From positions 186,001-250,000 of the forward strand of contig NZ_JAFCKS010000004.1 of the NCBI RefSeq assembly GCF_018129995.1: a DNA stretch of 64,000 bases. The letters run 5' to 3'. Origin of the DNA: Bradyrhizobium sp. SZCCT0153 (GTDB lineage: Bacteria; Pseudomonadota; Alphaproteobacteria; Rhizobiales; Xanthobacteraceae). Positions 28,214 to 35,866 of the stretch are shown piece by piece. The translations under genes and the position numbers were made by a program. Within the stretch, counting starts at the first letter, position 1; every line of letters begins with the position of its first letter. The notes below the pieces were generated by a model, which worked only from the letters and a program-made list of their open reading frames with translations, had not been told where the DNA came from and ran no database searches.

Positions 28214-28816
28214 CTACAGCTGCGCCTTGTAGCGCCCTTCCACGATCTCCTGACTGTCCGGCTCGCCGAGGCTGGTCTGGTCGTGGATGATTTCGGTGAT
28301 GCTCGGCATCACCGAGCGCGGCACCTTCTCCGGGGACCATAGCTTCGAGCGCATCAGCGCCTTGCCGCAGTGGAAATAGACTTCGCTGACGGCGACGTTC
28401 AGCACCGCGCGCGGCGGCTTGCCGAACTCCACCATCGAGGCGAGCAGGTCCGGATCGGCCGACAGCGTGCCGCGTCCGCCGACCCGCAGCGTCTCGTCGA
28501 TGCCGGGCACGAAGAACAACAAATGTACGAAGCCCGAGCCTTCGACGACGTTGCGAAAACTGTCGATCCGGTTGTTGCCGGAGCGGTCGGGCATCAGCAA
28601 CTGGTTGGGGCCGGCGACGTGGACGAAGCCGATGCCGCCGCCGCGCGGCGACGCGTCCACGCTGCCATCGGTGCCAGAGGTCGCGAGCACGCAGAACGGC
28701 GACATCTCGATGAATTTCTTCGCATGCGCATCTATCGCGGGACGCGCTTTGGCGATCACGCGCGGGCTCGGCTTGGCATAGATGGTGGCGAGGTCTTCGG
28801 CGCAAAGATCAGTCAC
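28214..28816 (-). CDS. Pyridoxamine 5'-phosphate oxidase-like FMN protein
   Basis: About 200 residues from GTG 28816, which follows an AGGGAGACC ribosome site. The split-barrel signature reads FIEMSPFCVLATSGTDGSVDA and SPRGGGIGFVHV, then DRSGNNRIDSFRNVVE, as in the MSMEG_1061-type PPOX family. Probably binds FMN and reduces or oxidises a small molecule. It is 31 bases downstream of the DoxX gene on the same strand, so they likely share a transcript. Substrate unknown. Confidence 0.85.
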   Translation of the reverse strand: MTDLCAEDLATIYAKPSPRVIAKARPAIDAHAKKFIEMSPFCVLATSGTDGSVDASPRGGGIGFVHVAGPNQLLMPDRSGNNRIDSFRNVVEGSGFVHLLFFVPGIDETLRVGGRGTLSADPDLLASMVEFGKPPRAVLNVAVSEVYFHCGKALMRSKLWSPEKVPRSVMPSITEIIHDQTSLGEPDSQEIVEGRYKAQL

Positions 28817-28847
28817 GAAGGTCTCCCTGATTGGAGGCTCGAGGATA

Positions 28848-29288
28848 TCATTCCCCGGCCTGGTCGCTATCCCATTTCTCACGGCGCCACGGCCAGTCGA
28901 CCACGCCAGCACAATACAGAGCCCACCAGATCAGGACCGGCTGAAGCACCAGCCGTGGCCCGTGGTACAGCCAACTGTTGGGGATGGGTGGCAGGTCGAT
29001 GCCCTGCAGGGCGTGCCTGATGTTCGCCGGCCACACACAAAGCGCATAGAGCGCAAGTGCGACGCCCGCCCACCAGCGCAGCGGCTTCGTCACCAGCGCG
29101 ATGGCACCTGCGATCTCGCAGACGCCGGTGACGAGGATGACCTGCATCGCAAAGGGGACCCAGCGCGGCGTGATTGCGAGCAGCTTGTCCGGAACCCAGA
29201 GATGCGCGATGCCCGCAGCCAGATAGAATGCCGCGAGAACGAAGCGCATGACGGTGCGTGTCCGATCGTTGGTGCGATTGATATCCAT
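28848..29288 (-). CDS. DoxX-like membrane protein
   Basis: 146 residues from Met 29288, four predicted membrane segments (VMRFVLAAFYLAAGIAHL, FAMQVILVTGVCEIAGAIAL, WWAGVALALYALCVWP, LVLQPVLIWWALYCAG). The IAHLWVPDKLLAITPRWVP and NIRHAL elements are usual in DoxX-like proteins. The frame continues to 29351, but a later Met fits better. DoxX proteins are tied to redox or sulfur stress in some bacteria; the role here is inferred only from the family and the flavoprotein neighbour. Confidence 0.8.
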   Translation of the reverse strand: MDINRTNDRTRTVMRFVLAAFYLAAGIAHLWVPDKLLAITPRWVPFAMQVILVTGVCEIAGAIALVTKPLRWWAGVALALYALCVWPANIRHALQGIDLPPIPNSWLYHGPRLVLQPVLIWWALYCAGVVDWPWRREKWDSDQAGE

Positions 29289-29436
29289 CAGCCGAAATAG
29301 CATGCGCGGCAGGGAGTGACCACCGAATGTCGCAGCGAGCGGGAGTAGCACAATCGGATGGTTCAGGTAGCGTTGAATACCAATTTCGCTTATAACGCGT
29401 GAGATAATTTTTCGATTTTAAAGAAAGGAATTCGCC

Positions 29437-30852
29437 ATGGCCCCCACGCAGGCAATGCGGGTCGCGGGCGATGGGCCGCGCCGTCGCAAGCACGTCCCGG
29501 GACAGTTGATCGTTCGGTTGAAGCCGTCCGCCTTGCGGCAGATCGTGGCGATGTCACTTCAGGCGACGACGCCGCGTGCGCTGATGGCCGCGATGCCCGA
29601 TGAAGTCAGAGGTCCGATCGATTTTCTGCACGACAAGCTCGGGCTTCAGTCGATGAAGCCGCTGTTCGTGGTCGATGGTGGTGATGCACCCGCGCGGCCG
29701 CAGGCGATGGCTTTGGCCGCGGTTCATCGCGCGATGGCACGCTCCGCAACGGCGGCTCCGCGGGAGGCGCTGGCCGGATTTCAGATCGTGCAGGTGAAGG
29801 ACAGGAAGATGGACGAAGGAGTCCTGAAGCGCCTGCGTGCCTCCAGGGCGGTGGACCTGATCGAGCCCGTTCCCAACCGATGGCTCAGTGCCGCGGCCGA
29901 TCCCATGAAGATTCGGCAGTGGGGCCTTCGCGCCATCAGGTGGTTCGACAGACCGCGGCCAGGTGCGGGGCGGGTTCACGTTGCCGTGCTCGACAGTGGT
30001 GTCGACGCCCGACATCCCGATCTCGCAGAAACGATCGAGGAATATCGTCACGACGGCAACGTCGCGCGCGATTTCCTCGGCCATGGCACCCATGTCAGCG
30101 GCACGATCGCGGCCGTGGTCAATAATTCGGCCGGCATCGCAGGCGTGGCCAATTGCCGTCTGCATTGCTGGAAGGTGTTTGACGATCCCAAGCGCCCAGG
30201 CGACGACGAGAACTTCAACTTCGAGTTCTACAGCAAGGCGCTCGCGGCTGCGCTCGATTCCAGCATCAAGGTCATCAACCTCAGCATTGGGGGTGAGGAC
30301 CATTCGAAGGCGGAAGCGACGATCTTCGCCGAACTGATCGATGCCGGCGTCGTCATCTCCACCGCCATGGGCAACGAGTTCGAGGACGGCAACCCGAAGG
30401 AGTATCCGGCGGGCTACGCGGACACGATCGGAGTTGGCGCCGTCGACGAGTCCCATCGGCGCGCCTCGTTCTCCAACACGGGGAAGCACATCAAGCTGGT
30501 CGCCCCGGGGGTCAACATCCTGTCGACGGTACCCCGGGTGAAGGCAAGCTTCGCCGACCATACCAGCTACGATTCCTGGCCCGGAACGTCGATGGCAACG
30601 CCGCATGTCACGGGTGCCGCCGCACTCGTCTATATCAACAGGCCGAAATCCAGGGCGGCCGGGCTTGCGGTCGCCAGGCGCCTGATCGCGACCGCGACGA
30701 AATTGCCGGCGATGCGGGGAAGGGATTTCACGCAAGAATATGGTGCCGGCCTCCTGGACGTTGCCGCTGCGCTCGGCCGTGCAAAGACGGGCAGGAAAAT
30801 CGGCAGGAAAACCGGCAAGAAAACAGCCAAAGCGAGGAAGGGACGAAAATAG
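29437..30852 (+). CDS. S8 family (subtilisin-like) serine peptidase
   Basis: 471 residues. Catalytic triad D186 (VAVLDSGVD), H217 (GHGTHVSG), S385 (GTSMATPH), with oxyanion N313 (MGNEF). The first 150 residues look like a prodomain, with GQLIVRLKPSA at the front and a second strand-helix unit ending AVDLIEPVPNRW. There is no signal peptide, and the tail is strikingly basic (KTGRKIGRKTGKKTAKARK), which could bind nucleic acid or an anionic surface. Start preceded by AAAGGA. A small protein that may fold like an S8 prodomain follows 44 bases downstream. Confidence 0.92.
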   Translation: MAPTQAMRVAGDGPRRRKHVPGQLIVRLKPSALRQIVAMSLQATTPRALMAAMPDEVRGPIDFLHDKLGLQSMKPLFVVDGGDAPARPQAMALAAVHRAMARSATAAPREALAGFQIVQVKDRKMDEGVLKRLRASRAVDLIEPVPNRWLSAAADPMKIRQWGLRAIRWFDRPRPGAGRVHVAVLDSGVDARHPDLAETIEEYRHDGNVARDFLGHGTHVSGTIAAVVNNSAGIAGVANCRLHCWKVFDDPKRPGDDENFNFEFYSKALAAALDSSIKVINLSIGGEDHSKAEATIFAELIDAGVVISTAMGNEFEDGNPKEYPAGYADTIGVGAVDESHRRASFSNTGKHIKLVAPGVNILSTVPRVKASFADHTSYDSWPGTSMATPHVTGAAALVYINRPKSRAAGLAVARRLIATATKLPAMRGRDFTQEYGAGLLDVAAALGRAKTGRKIGRKTGKKTAKARKGRK

Positions 30853-30896
30853 GTCTGCGACCTTGAACGGGCGCCGCGAACGGCTAGCTTCTCGGT

Positions 30897-31139
30897 ATGT
30901 CCGTGCAGTTCAAATTCCACGATCGTGTCGATCAGCGCCGGCGGCGCATGATCATCAAGACGCTCGGCGATGCCGGCTATGTCGCCGAGAACCTGTTTCC
31001 GGGCCAGAAGCGGCAAAACCTCGCGGCGATCTTCACCGTCGCTGAGGCCGACGCCAAGTCCGTTCGCGCCGCGCTCGTCGATTTCGGCGATGACATCGAA
31101 TATGTAGAGGCCGCGCCCAGGCGAGACCTCAAGGCCTGA
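30897..31139 (+). CDS. Small protein, possible I9-like protease inhibitor/prodomain
   Basis: 80 residues. Read as secondary structure it gives strand (SVQFKFHD), helix (QRRRRMIIKTLGDAG), two strands (YVAENLF, NLAAIFTVAE), helix (DAKSVRAALVDFGD), strand (IEYVEAAP). That is the beta-alpha-beta-beta-alpha-beta order of the subtilisin prodomain family I9, and the end resembles the VEYVEED end of such domains. It follows the S8 gene directly, so it may inhibit or chaperone that protease. This is inference from pattern; a generic alpha/beta protein is the alternative. Confidence 0.6.
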   Translation: MSVQFKFHDRVDQRRRRMIIKTLGDAGYVAENLFPGQKRQNLAAIFTVAEADAKSVRAALVDFGDDIEYVEAAPRRDLKA

Positions 31140-31144
31140 GTGAT

Positions 31145-31498
31145 CTACACCGCATCCGCCGGCACGAAGCAGCTGATGATGATGGCGCCGCGGTGGTGGA
31201 CGTACCACACGACGGCCTGTCCGACCGGATTGCCGCGGTCGCGGATGATGGCGCGGTCGGGCACCTCCATCCATTGTCCCTCGATCGGCACCCAATAGTT
31301 GCCGCCCCGCACATCGTACTCGGTACGATGGCCGTCGGAAATGTCGCAGCAGGGCACGCCGTTCGGTGCGATCACACTCTTGAACCAGGCGCGGATGTCG
31401 GGCGGCACGTGGTCGTGTTGGCCATTGTCGAACGCGAACGTGGCGCTCGTCAGCGCCATCGTCGCGGCCAGCCAAACGCACAGCGCGAGCCTGTGCAT
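31145..31498 (-). CDS. Exported hypothetical protein
   Basis: 117 residues. Signal peptide MHRLALCVWLAATMALTSATFA. The mature part has VAPNG-like VIAPNGVPCCDISDGH with a Cys-Cys pair and YWVPIEGQWMEVPDRAII, and ends ISCFVPADAV. Good ribosome site (CGGAGGATC). I recall short secreted proteins of this look in Bradyrhizobium, unverified. Probably periplasmic, possibly disulfide-bonded; convergent with the small gene before it. Confidence 0.75.
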   Translation of the reverse strand: MHRLALCVWLAATMALTSATFAFDNGQHDHVPPDIRAWFKSVIAPNGVPCCDISDGHRTEYDVRGGNYWVPIEGQWMEVPDRAIIRDRGNPVGQAVVWYVHHRGAIIISCFVPADAV

Positions 31499-31630
31499 GC
31501 GATCCTCCGTCGCGTTCGATTCGTGTCGTTGATGCGATTAAGCCCGAGCTGTCAGCTCATTGCATGCTCAAATAATATGCGGCGCCGAGGCGCCGCATAT
31601 GATGCGTTGCGATACGAGCGGCCTGCCGCG

Positions 31631-32692
31631 TTACATCGTCCGCTGCGGTGCGGTCTGCAGCAATTGCCTGATCTGCTCGACATAGAATTTCGCGTTGCCG
31701 GTGGTACCGTGGCCGCGGGTCTCGGTGCTTGCGGGGATCAGATACAGCTTGCCGTTCTTGACCCGCTTCATCGCAGCGTCCGTGATGCCGGTCTCGGGCG
31801 GGTTGCGCTCGTCGTCGGCGGAATTGATCAGCAGCAGCGATGCCTCGATCTGCTCCAGCTTCTCGCCGGCATTGTAGTCGTGCGAGGACTCCCATTGATA
31901 GACGAAGTCGTTCGCATCAGCCGTGATCGGCGTCGCCAGCCGTTCGTCGACGATCTTGTCGGCCTTGGCCGCCGTCGGCGCCTGCGATTGATAGGCCAGC
32001 GTTCCGCCGATGCTCGCGATGCCGTAGGCGGTGACGGCGTATTTCATCATGCGCGGCTGGCTGGTGTAATTGCCGCCATTGTAGTCGGGATCGCTGCGGA
32101 TGGTGTCGAGCATGATCCGCCGCAGCATCCAGTTGCGCGACGCCATCTCGGTCGGCTGCGAGGCCATCGGGACCAGCGCGTCCATTGCCTTCGGATATTT
32201 CTCGCCCCACAGCCAGGTGTGCATGCCGCCCATCGAATTGCCGATGACGAGCCGCAGATGCTTGACCCCGAGCCCTTCCGTCACCAGGCGATATTGCGCC
32301 TCGACCATGTCGTCGTAATCGTATTTTGGGAAGCCCGCCTTCATCCCGTCGGACGGCTTCGACGATTTGCCATGGCCGATATTGTCGGGGATGATGATGT
32401 AATATCTGGACGCGTCGAGCGGCTGCCCCGCGCCGAACAGCTCGCCGGCAAAGGCGGGCGACAGCATGCTCGCGCCCGAGCCGCCGGTGCCATGCAGCAC
32501 CAGCACCGGCTGGCCGGTCGGCTCTCCGACGGTGGTGTAGTGCAGCTTCAGTTCCGGCATGGTCTCGCCGGTGTGGAACTTGAAATCCCTGGCGATCCAG
32601 TCGCCCTGCTTGGGCGCCGGGTAGTCGGCGGCCATGGCGGGTATTGCGATGGACAGCAGGATGGCCGACAGCGCTGCGCAAGAAGCTTTCAT
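31631..32692 (-). CDS. Exported alpha/beta hydrolase (MetX-like fold)
   Basis: 353 residues. Signal peptide MKASCAALSAILLSIAIPAMA. The hydrolase fold resembles homoserine O-acetyltransferase: LVLHGTGGSGASML before the oxyanion region, nucleophile elbow VIGNSMGGMHTW (Ser), a late Asp in INSADDERNPP and His in ETRGHGTTG. Export argues against a biosynthetic acyltransferase; a secreted esterase or lipase-like hydrolase is more likely. Good ribosome site (GGGGAGAG). Confidence 0.85.
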   Translation of the reverse strand: MKASCAALSAILLSIAIPAMAADYPAPKQGDWIARDFKFHTGETMPELKLHYTTVGEPTGQPVLVLHGTGGSGASMLSPAFAGELFGAGQPLDASRYYIIIPDNIGHGKSSKPSDGMKAGFPKYDYDDMVEAQYRLVTEGLGVKHLRLVIGNSMGGMHTWLWGEKYPKAMDALVPMASQPTEMASRNWMLRRIMLDTIRSDPDYNGGNYTSQPRMMKYAVTAYGIASIGGTLAYQSQAPTAAKADKIVDERLATPITADANDFVYQWESSHDYNAGEKLEQIEASLLLINSADDERNPPETGITDAAMKRVKNGKLYLIPASTETRGHGTTGNAKFYVEQIRQLLQTAPQRTM

Positions 32693-32817
32693 GTTTCTCT
32701 CCCCATGCGGCTCGTATCCGGCGGCCGCGTTGGGGCGGAACTTAGCAGAATTGTCCGGAAGGATGTAGGATTTCCCTTCCGCCGATCGTCCTCGAGGGAA
32801 ATGTCCGGAGAGCCTGC

Positions 32818-33084
32818 ATGTGCCGCAACATCAAGACGTTGTTCAACTTCGAGCCACCCGCGACGGAGGACGAGATCCACGCCAGCGCGATCCAGTTCGT
32901 GCGAAAACTGTCCGGCTTCAACAAGCCGTCGCAGGCCAACCAGGCCGCCTTCGACCGCGCCGTCGCGGAGGTCTCGGAGGCCGCGCGAAAACTCCTGACG
33001 TCGCTGCACACCCATGCGCCGGCGCGCGACCGCGAGATCGAGGCGGAGAAGGCCAAGGAGCGTTCGCGGCTGCGCTTCGGTTAG
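32818..33084 (+). CDS. DUF2277 family protein
   Basis: 88 residues starting MCRNIKTLFNFEPPATEDEI, the DUF2277 hallmark, with the ASAIQFVRKLSGFNKPS and LLTSLHTHAPARDRE blocks. Small, cytosolic, helical and charged. The family is common in Proteobacteria and Actinobacteria and has no known function. Monocistronic. Confidence 0.9.
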   Translation: MCRNIKTLFNFEPPATEDEIHASAIQFVRKLSGFNKPSQANQAAFDRAVAEVSEAARKLLTSLHTHAPARDREIEAEKAKERSRLRFG

Positions 33085-33180
33085 GCGGATCGAACGTCCG
33101 TTCCGTGACCTGGCTCACGGTCTGGAGCGCCTCAACTTGCAATGATGCTCGCCGGGGTTTTGACAGCCCGGAGCACGATC

Positions 33181-33390
33181 ATGAACCGCCCCCTTCTTCC
33201 GCTGAAAGCAGGTGCCATCGCCTTCACGCTGCTGTGGACCGCGTGGATGATGTGGTGGAGCGGTTCGTTCTCGAGCGCGAACGTCGTGATCCTCGCCCTG
33301 TGCGGCGCGGCGGTCGGCTATCTCTGGTACCGCGCCATGCGCTGGCAATTCGAGCGCATGGGCATGCTGCCGCGGCGTGAGGACCAGTAG
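33181..33390 (+). CDS. Small two-helix membrane protein
   Basis: 69 residues from ATG 33181. Two hydrophobic helices (AGAIAFTLLWTAWMMWW and NVVILALCGAAVGYLWYRAM), then a basic C terminus. The frame begins at 33142, but that lead is less likely. Function unknown. Confidence 0.6.
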   Translation: MNRPLLPLKAGAIAFTLLWTAWMMWWSGSFSSANVVILALCGAAVGYLWYRAMRWQFERMGMLPRREDQ

Positions 33391-33393
33391 CCG

Positions 33394-33912
33394 CTAATCC
33401 TTGTTGCCGTGCTTCTTCTTTTTCTTCTTTTTCCTGTGATCGTCGCCTTCGCTGCCGTCGTCCTCGTCATCGAGGGGTACGTCGTCGGCCTCCTGCACGG
33501 CGGCCTCCAGCGCCGCGCGCTCGGCAGCTTCATGCTCGCGCTGGCGGCGGCGTTCATCCCAGGCGTCGAAAAGCTGATCGAGCCACGGCAGCACCTGCTC
33601 GATCGACGGCAATGGGCCGGGCGGCCCGGGTTCGCCGCGCGGGCCTTGCGGCCCCGCCGGTCCCTGCGGTCCGATCGATCCCTGTGCTCCGGCGGCCCCG
33701 CGCGGGCCGGCTTCGCCCTGCTTGCCCTGCGGACCGGGCTTGCCCAACGGTCCGGCCTTTCCGATCGGGCCCGGCTTGCCCTGCGGTCCCGGCTTGCCGC
33801 GCGCGCCATCCGGCCCCCGCTTGCCCGGATGACCCTGCGGGCCCGGCCGACCCGGTTCGCCCTGCCGCCCTCGCGGTCCCTGAGGTCCCTGCCGTTTCTG
33901 TTCGTCTGCCAC
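33394..33912 (-). CDS. Collagen-like protein with G-X-Y repeats
   Basis: 172 residues. Residues 9-101 are 31 uninterrupted Gly-X-Y triplets, rich in Pro, Gln, Lys and Arg (GPQ, GKP, GPR). After the repeat comes an amphipathic helix (PSIEQVLPWLDQLFDAW), an Arg/Glu-rich coil, an acidic stretch and a poly-Lys tail. GTG start with AAGGGAG upstream. No signal peptide or membrane helix. A triple helix is likely, trimerised by the C-terminal region; location and role unknown. The lack of an export signal is unusual for a collagen-like protein. Confidence 0.85.
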   Translation of the reverse strand: MADEQKRQGPQGPRGRQGEPGRPGPQGHPGKRGPDGARGKPGPQGKPGPIGKAGPLGKPGPQGKQGEAGPRGAAGAQGSIGPQGPAGPQGPRGEPGPPGPLPSIEQVLPWLDQLFDAWDERRRQREHEAAERAALEAAVQEADDVPLDDEDDGSEGDDHRKKKKKKKHGNKD

Positions 33913-34064
33913 GCCACTGCTCCCTTGACCGGAAGCAAGCTACTTAGCGGCGTTTGACGACGGCAGCAATTCCGCCCGGGCAATGCGCAGGGCTTGATCA
34001 ACATCAATCGGCGGCACGAGGCGCCGTGTCATTGATCGTGCGCAGTCCCGGCAAGGAGCGACCG

Positions 34065-34346
34065 ATGCGCGTAGCGTGGAACGTCTTTTGCCTGTTCGCT
34101 GTCATCCTCGTGGCCGCGCTCGGCCTCGCTCACCTGCTGGTGCCAGACATCGTGCCGGTCGCATTCGCCGAGGAGCCGCAGCCGACATGGGCGGTCATGA
34201 CGGCCTTCCTGCTCCGCACGATCGAGATGATCGCAGCGGCGGTTGCGATCATCTCACTTGCACTCTTAGCCGTCGCACATCTACGGCACGAGCTGCGACG
34301 CTGGTCGCGCGGTGCATCGTCACGCAAGGCGTCGCAGGCGGACTGA
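34065..34346 (+). CDS. Small two-helix membrane protein
   Basis: 93 residues from ATG 34065, preceded by AAGGAG. Helix 1 AWNVFCLFAVILVAALGLAHL; a periplasmic loop with EEPQPTW; helix 2 from AVMTAFLLRTIEMIAAAVAI; a basic cytosolic tail (LRRWSRGASSRK). No family recognised. Convergent with the HTH gene next to it. Confidence 0.65.
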   Translation: MRVAWNVFCLFAVILVAALGLAHLLVPDIVPVAFAEEPQPTWAVMTAFLLRTIEMIAAAVAIISLALLAVAHLRHELRRWSRGASSRKASQAD

Positions 34347-34355
34347 CGTCACGCG

Positions 34356-34604
34356 CTAGTCGTGATAGGCAGGCACCTCGATGCCGGAAGCGGCATAGAT
34401 CCTGATCTTGTTGCGCAGCGTCCGCACCGACAGGCCGAGCACGCGCGATGCGCGCGTCCGGTTGCCGTCGCAGCGCGCAAGCGTCTGGAGCACGAGCTCG
34501 CGCTCGACCTCGCCGACGGTCGCGCCGATCAGCAATGGAACGATCTGGTTGGGTGCAAGGAAATACGCGCCCGGTTCGGACGCAGCGACATGAACAGTGG
34601 TCAT
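34356..34604 (-). CDS. Stand-alone Fis-type HTH protein (FlbD/NtrC C-terminal-like)
   Basis: 82 residues. LLIGATVGEVERELVLQTLA, then CDGNRTRASRVLGLSVRTLRNKI: the Fis-type HTH found at the end of sigma-54 activators, closest in feel to FlbD. It has no receiver or AAA domain, so it cannot open sigma-54 promoters by itself and probably acts as a DNA-binding accessory or repressor. GGGGAGTGAG ribosome site. A perfect CtrA box lies 95 bases upstream, hinting at cell-cycle control. Confidence 0.82.
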   Translation of the reverse strand: MTTVHVAASEPGAYFLAPNQIVPLLIGATVGEVERELVLQTLARCDGNRTRASRVLGLSVRTLRNKIRIYAASGIEVPAYHD

Positions 34605-34698
34605 CGACTCACTCCCCGATCAACGCCCGCTTCCGTCTTTGGAAGCGGATCGAGAACAAACGACCCCCAAGCCGTAGATCTACGGTGGGCGGGTTTGG

Positions 34699-34714
34699 TT
34701 AACGAAAGGTTAAC
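34699..34714. promoter_or_regulatory. CtrA box (TTAA-N7-TTAAC)
   Basis: TTAACGAAAGGTTAAC is an exact TTAA-N7-TTAAC site on the plus strand, and its reverse complement also fits, so the site is symmetric. It lies 95 bases before the FlbD-like HTH gene, in the spacer to the SDR gene. CtrA is the alphaproteobacterial cell-cycle regulator. Confidence 0.65.
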
Positions 34715-34820
34715 CGCGGGCGATCGCACCAATTGACCTCAGGAATACCCCGAAGCCGCCGCGATTGGCACGGATTGCATATTCCCGCGAGCATACTTCG
34801 CGTCAAAAAGCAGCCATCGC

Positions 34821-35588
34821 TCACACCGTTCGATATCCGCCATCCACCATCACGATCGTTCCCGTGACGTAAGACGACAGGTCCGAGGCAAGGAAGACTG
34901 CGGGGCCAACGATGTCCTCGGGCTTGCCGGTGCGCGCCAGCGGGGTGTGGTCGACGAAGGCCTGCACCAGCGCCGGATTGGTGGCGCGCACATTGGCGTT
35001 GATGTTGGTCTCGATGAAGCCGGGCCCGATCGCGTTGACGCGCACGCCGTCCCTGCCGAGCTCGACCGCGAGCGCCTTGGTGAAGCCGAGCACGCCGTGC
35101 TTCGAGGTGGTGTAGGCCGCCGAGCTCGGCGTGCGCAGATGCACGAAGGACTGGATCGAGCCGATATTGACGATACGGCCCTTGGCTGCGCGCAACGGGC
35201 TGAGGAACGCCTGCGTCATATTGAAGACGCCGTTGAGATTGAGCGAGATGATGTCGTTCCAGTCCTTCGCCACCGTCTCGGTCTCCGCGGTGAAGGCGTT
35301 GCGGCGGGTGATGCCGGCATTGTTGACGAGGATCGAAACCTGCCCGACCTTGTCGGCGACTTGCTTTGCCAGTGCAAAGCAATCCTCGCGTCTTGTCACG
35401 TCCAGCGCAAAGCTCTCGGCCCTGCCGCCGGCCTTGCGGATCTCCGCGGCGGCTTCCGCGACGGTGTCGGCGTTGACATCGAGCAGCACCACTTGCGCGC
35501 CCTCGCGGGCGTAGCCGGCCGCGATGGCGCGGCCGATGCCGGACCCGGCGCCCGTGACGACGGCGATGTGGTTTTGGAGAAGCGGCAT
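34821..35588 (-). CDS. SDR family oxidoreductase
   Basis: 255 residues, classical short-chain dehydrogenase. TGAGSGIGRAIAAGY at the NAD(P) site, NNAG at 89-92, catalytic Ser in VNIGSIQSF, Tyr-x3-Lys in YTTSKHGVLG and a terminal DGGYRTV. GAGGAAA ribosome site. An Asp after strand 2 (LLDVNADT) favours NAD+. Substrate unknown; gluconate or other sugar-type family members look similar. Confidence 0.92.
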   Translation of the reverse strand: MPLLQNHIAVVTGAGSGIGRAIAAGYAREGAQVVLLDVNADTVAEAAAEIRKAGGRAESFALDVTRREDCFALAKQVADKVGQVSILVNNAGITRRNAFTAETETVAKDWNDIISLNLNGVFNMTQAFLSPLRAAKGRIVNIGSIQSFVHLRTPSSAAYTTSKHGVLGFTKALAVELGRDGVRVNAIGPGFIETNINANVRATNPALVQAFVDHTPLARTGKPEDIVGPAVFLASDLSSYVTGTIVMVDGGYRTV

Positions 35589-35866
35589 GGGGTTTCCTCG
35601 GCTGTTTGTTTTTGAATGTTGGCGGCAAGACTAGTTGAAAACCGAAGCGACGAAAACGTCGCGCGGCGCTCGCGCCTCATGCAATCGCGGCGAGGACACC
35701 CCTGTGTATGTGGCAAAGATGCCACGCCACCGCAGAAAGGGCGCCGGTTCGTGCCTGTCCAATCCGCGGTCGTTTGCGTCCAAGAAGTCTGGAGCCGCTG
35801 GCCTCACATCTTGTTCCGGACATATGGGGCCGCGACGATTCCGCGCGCCGATGGGGACAGGGGCGC

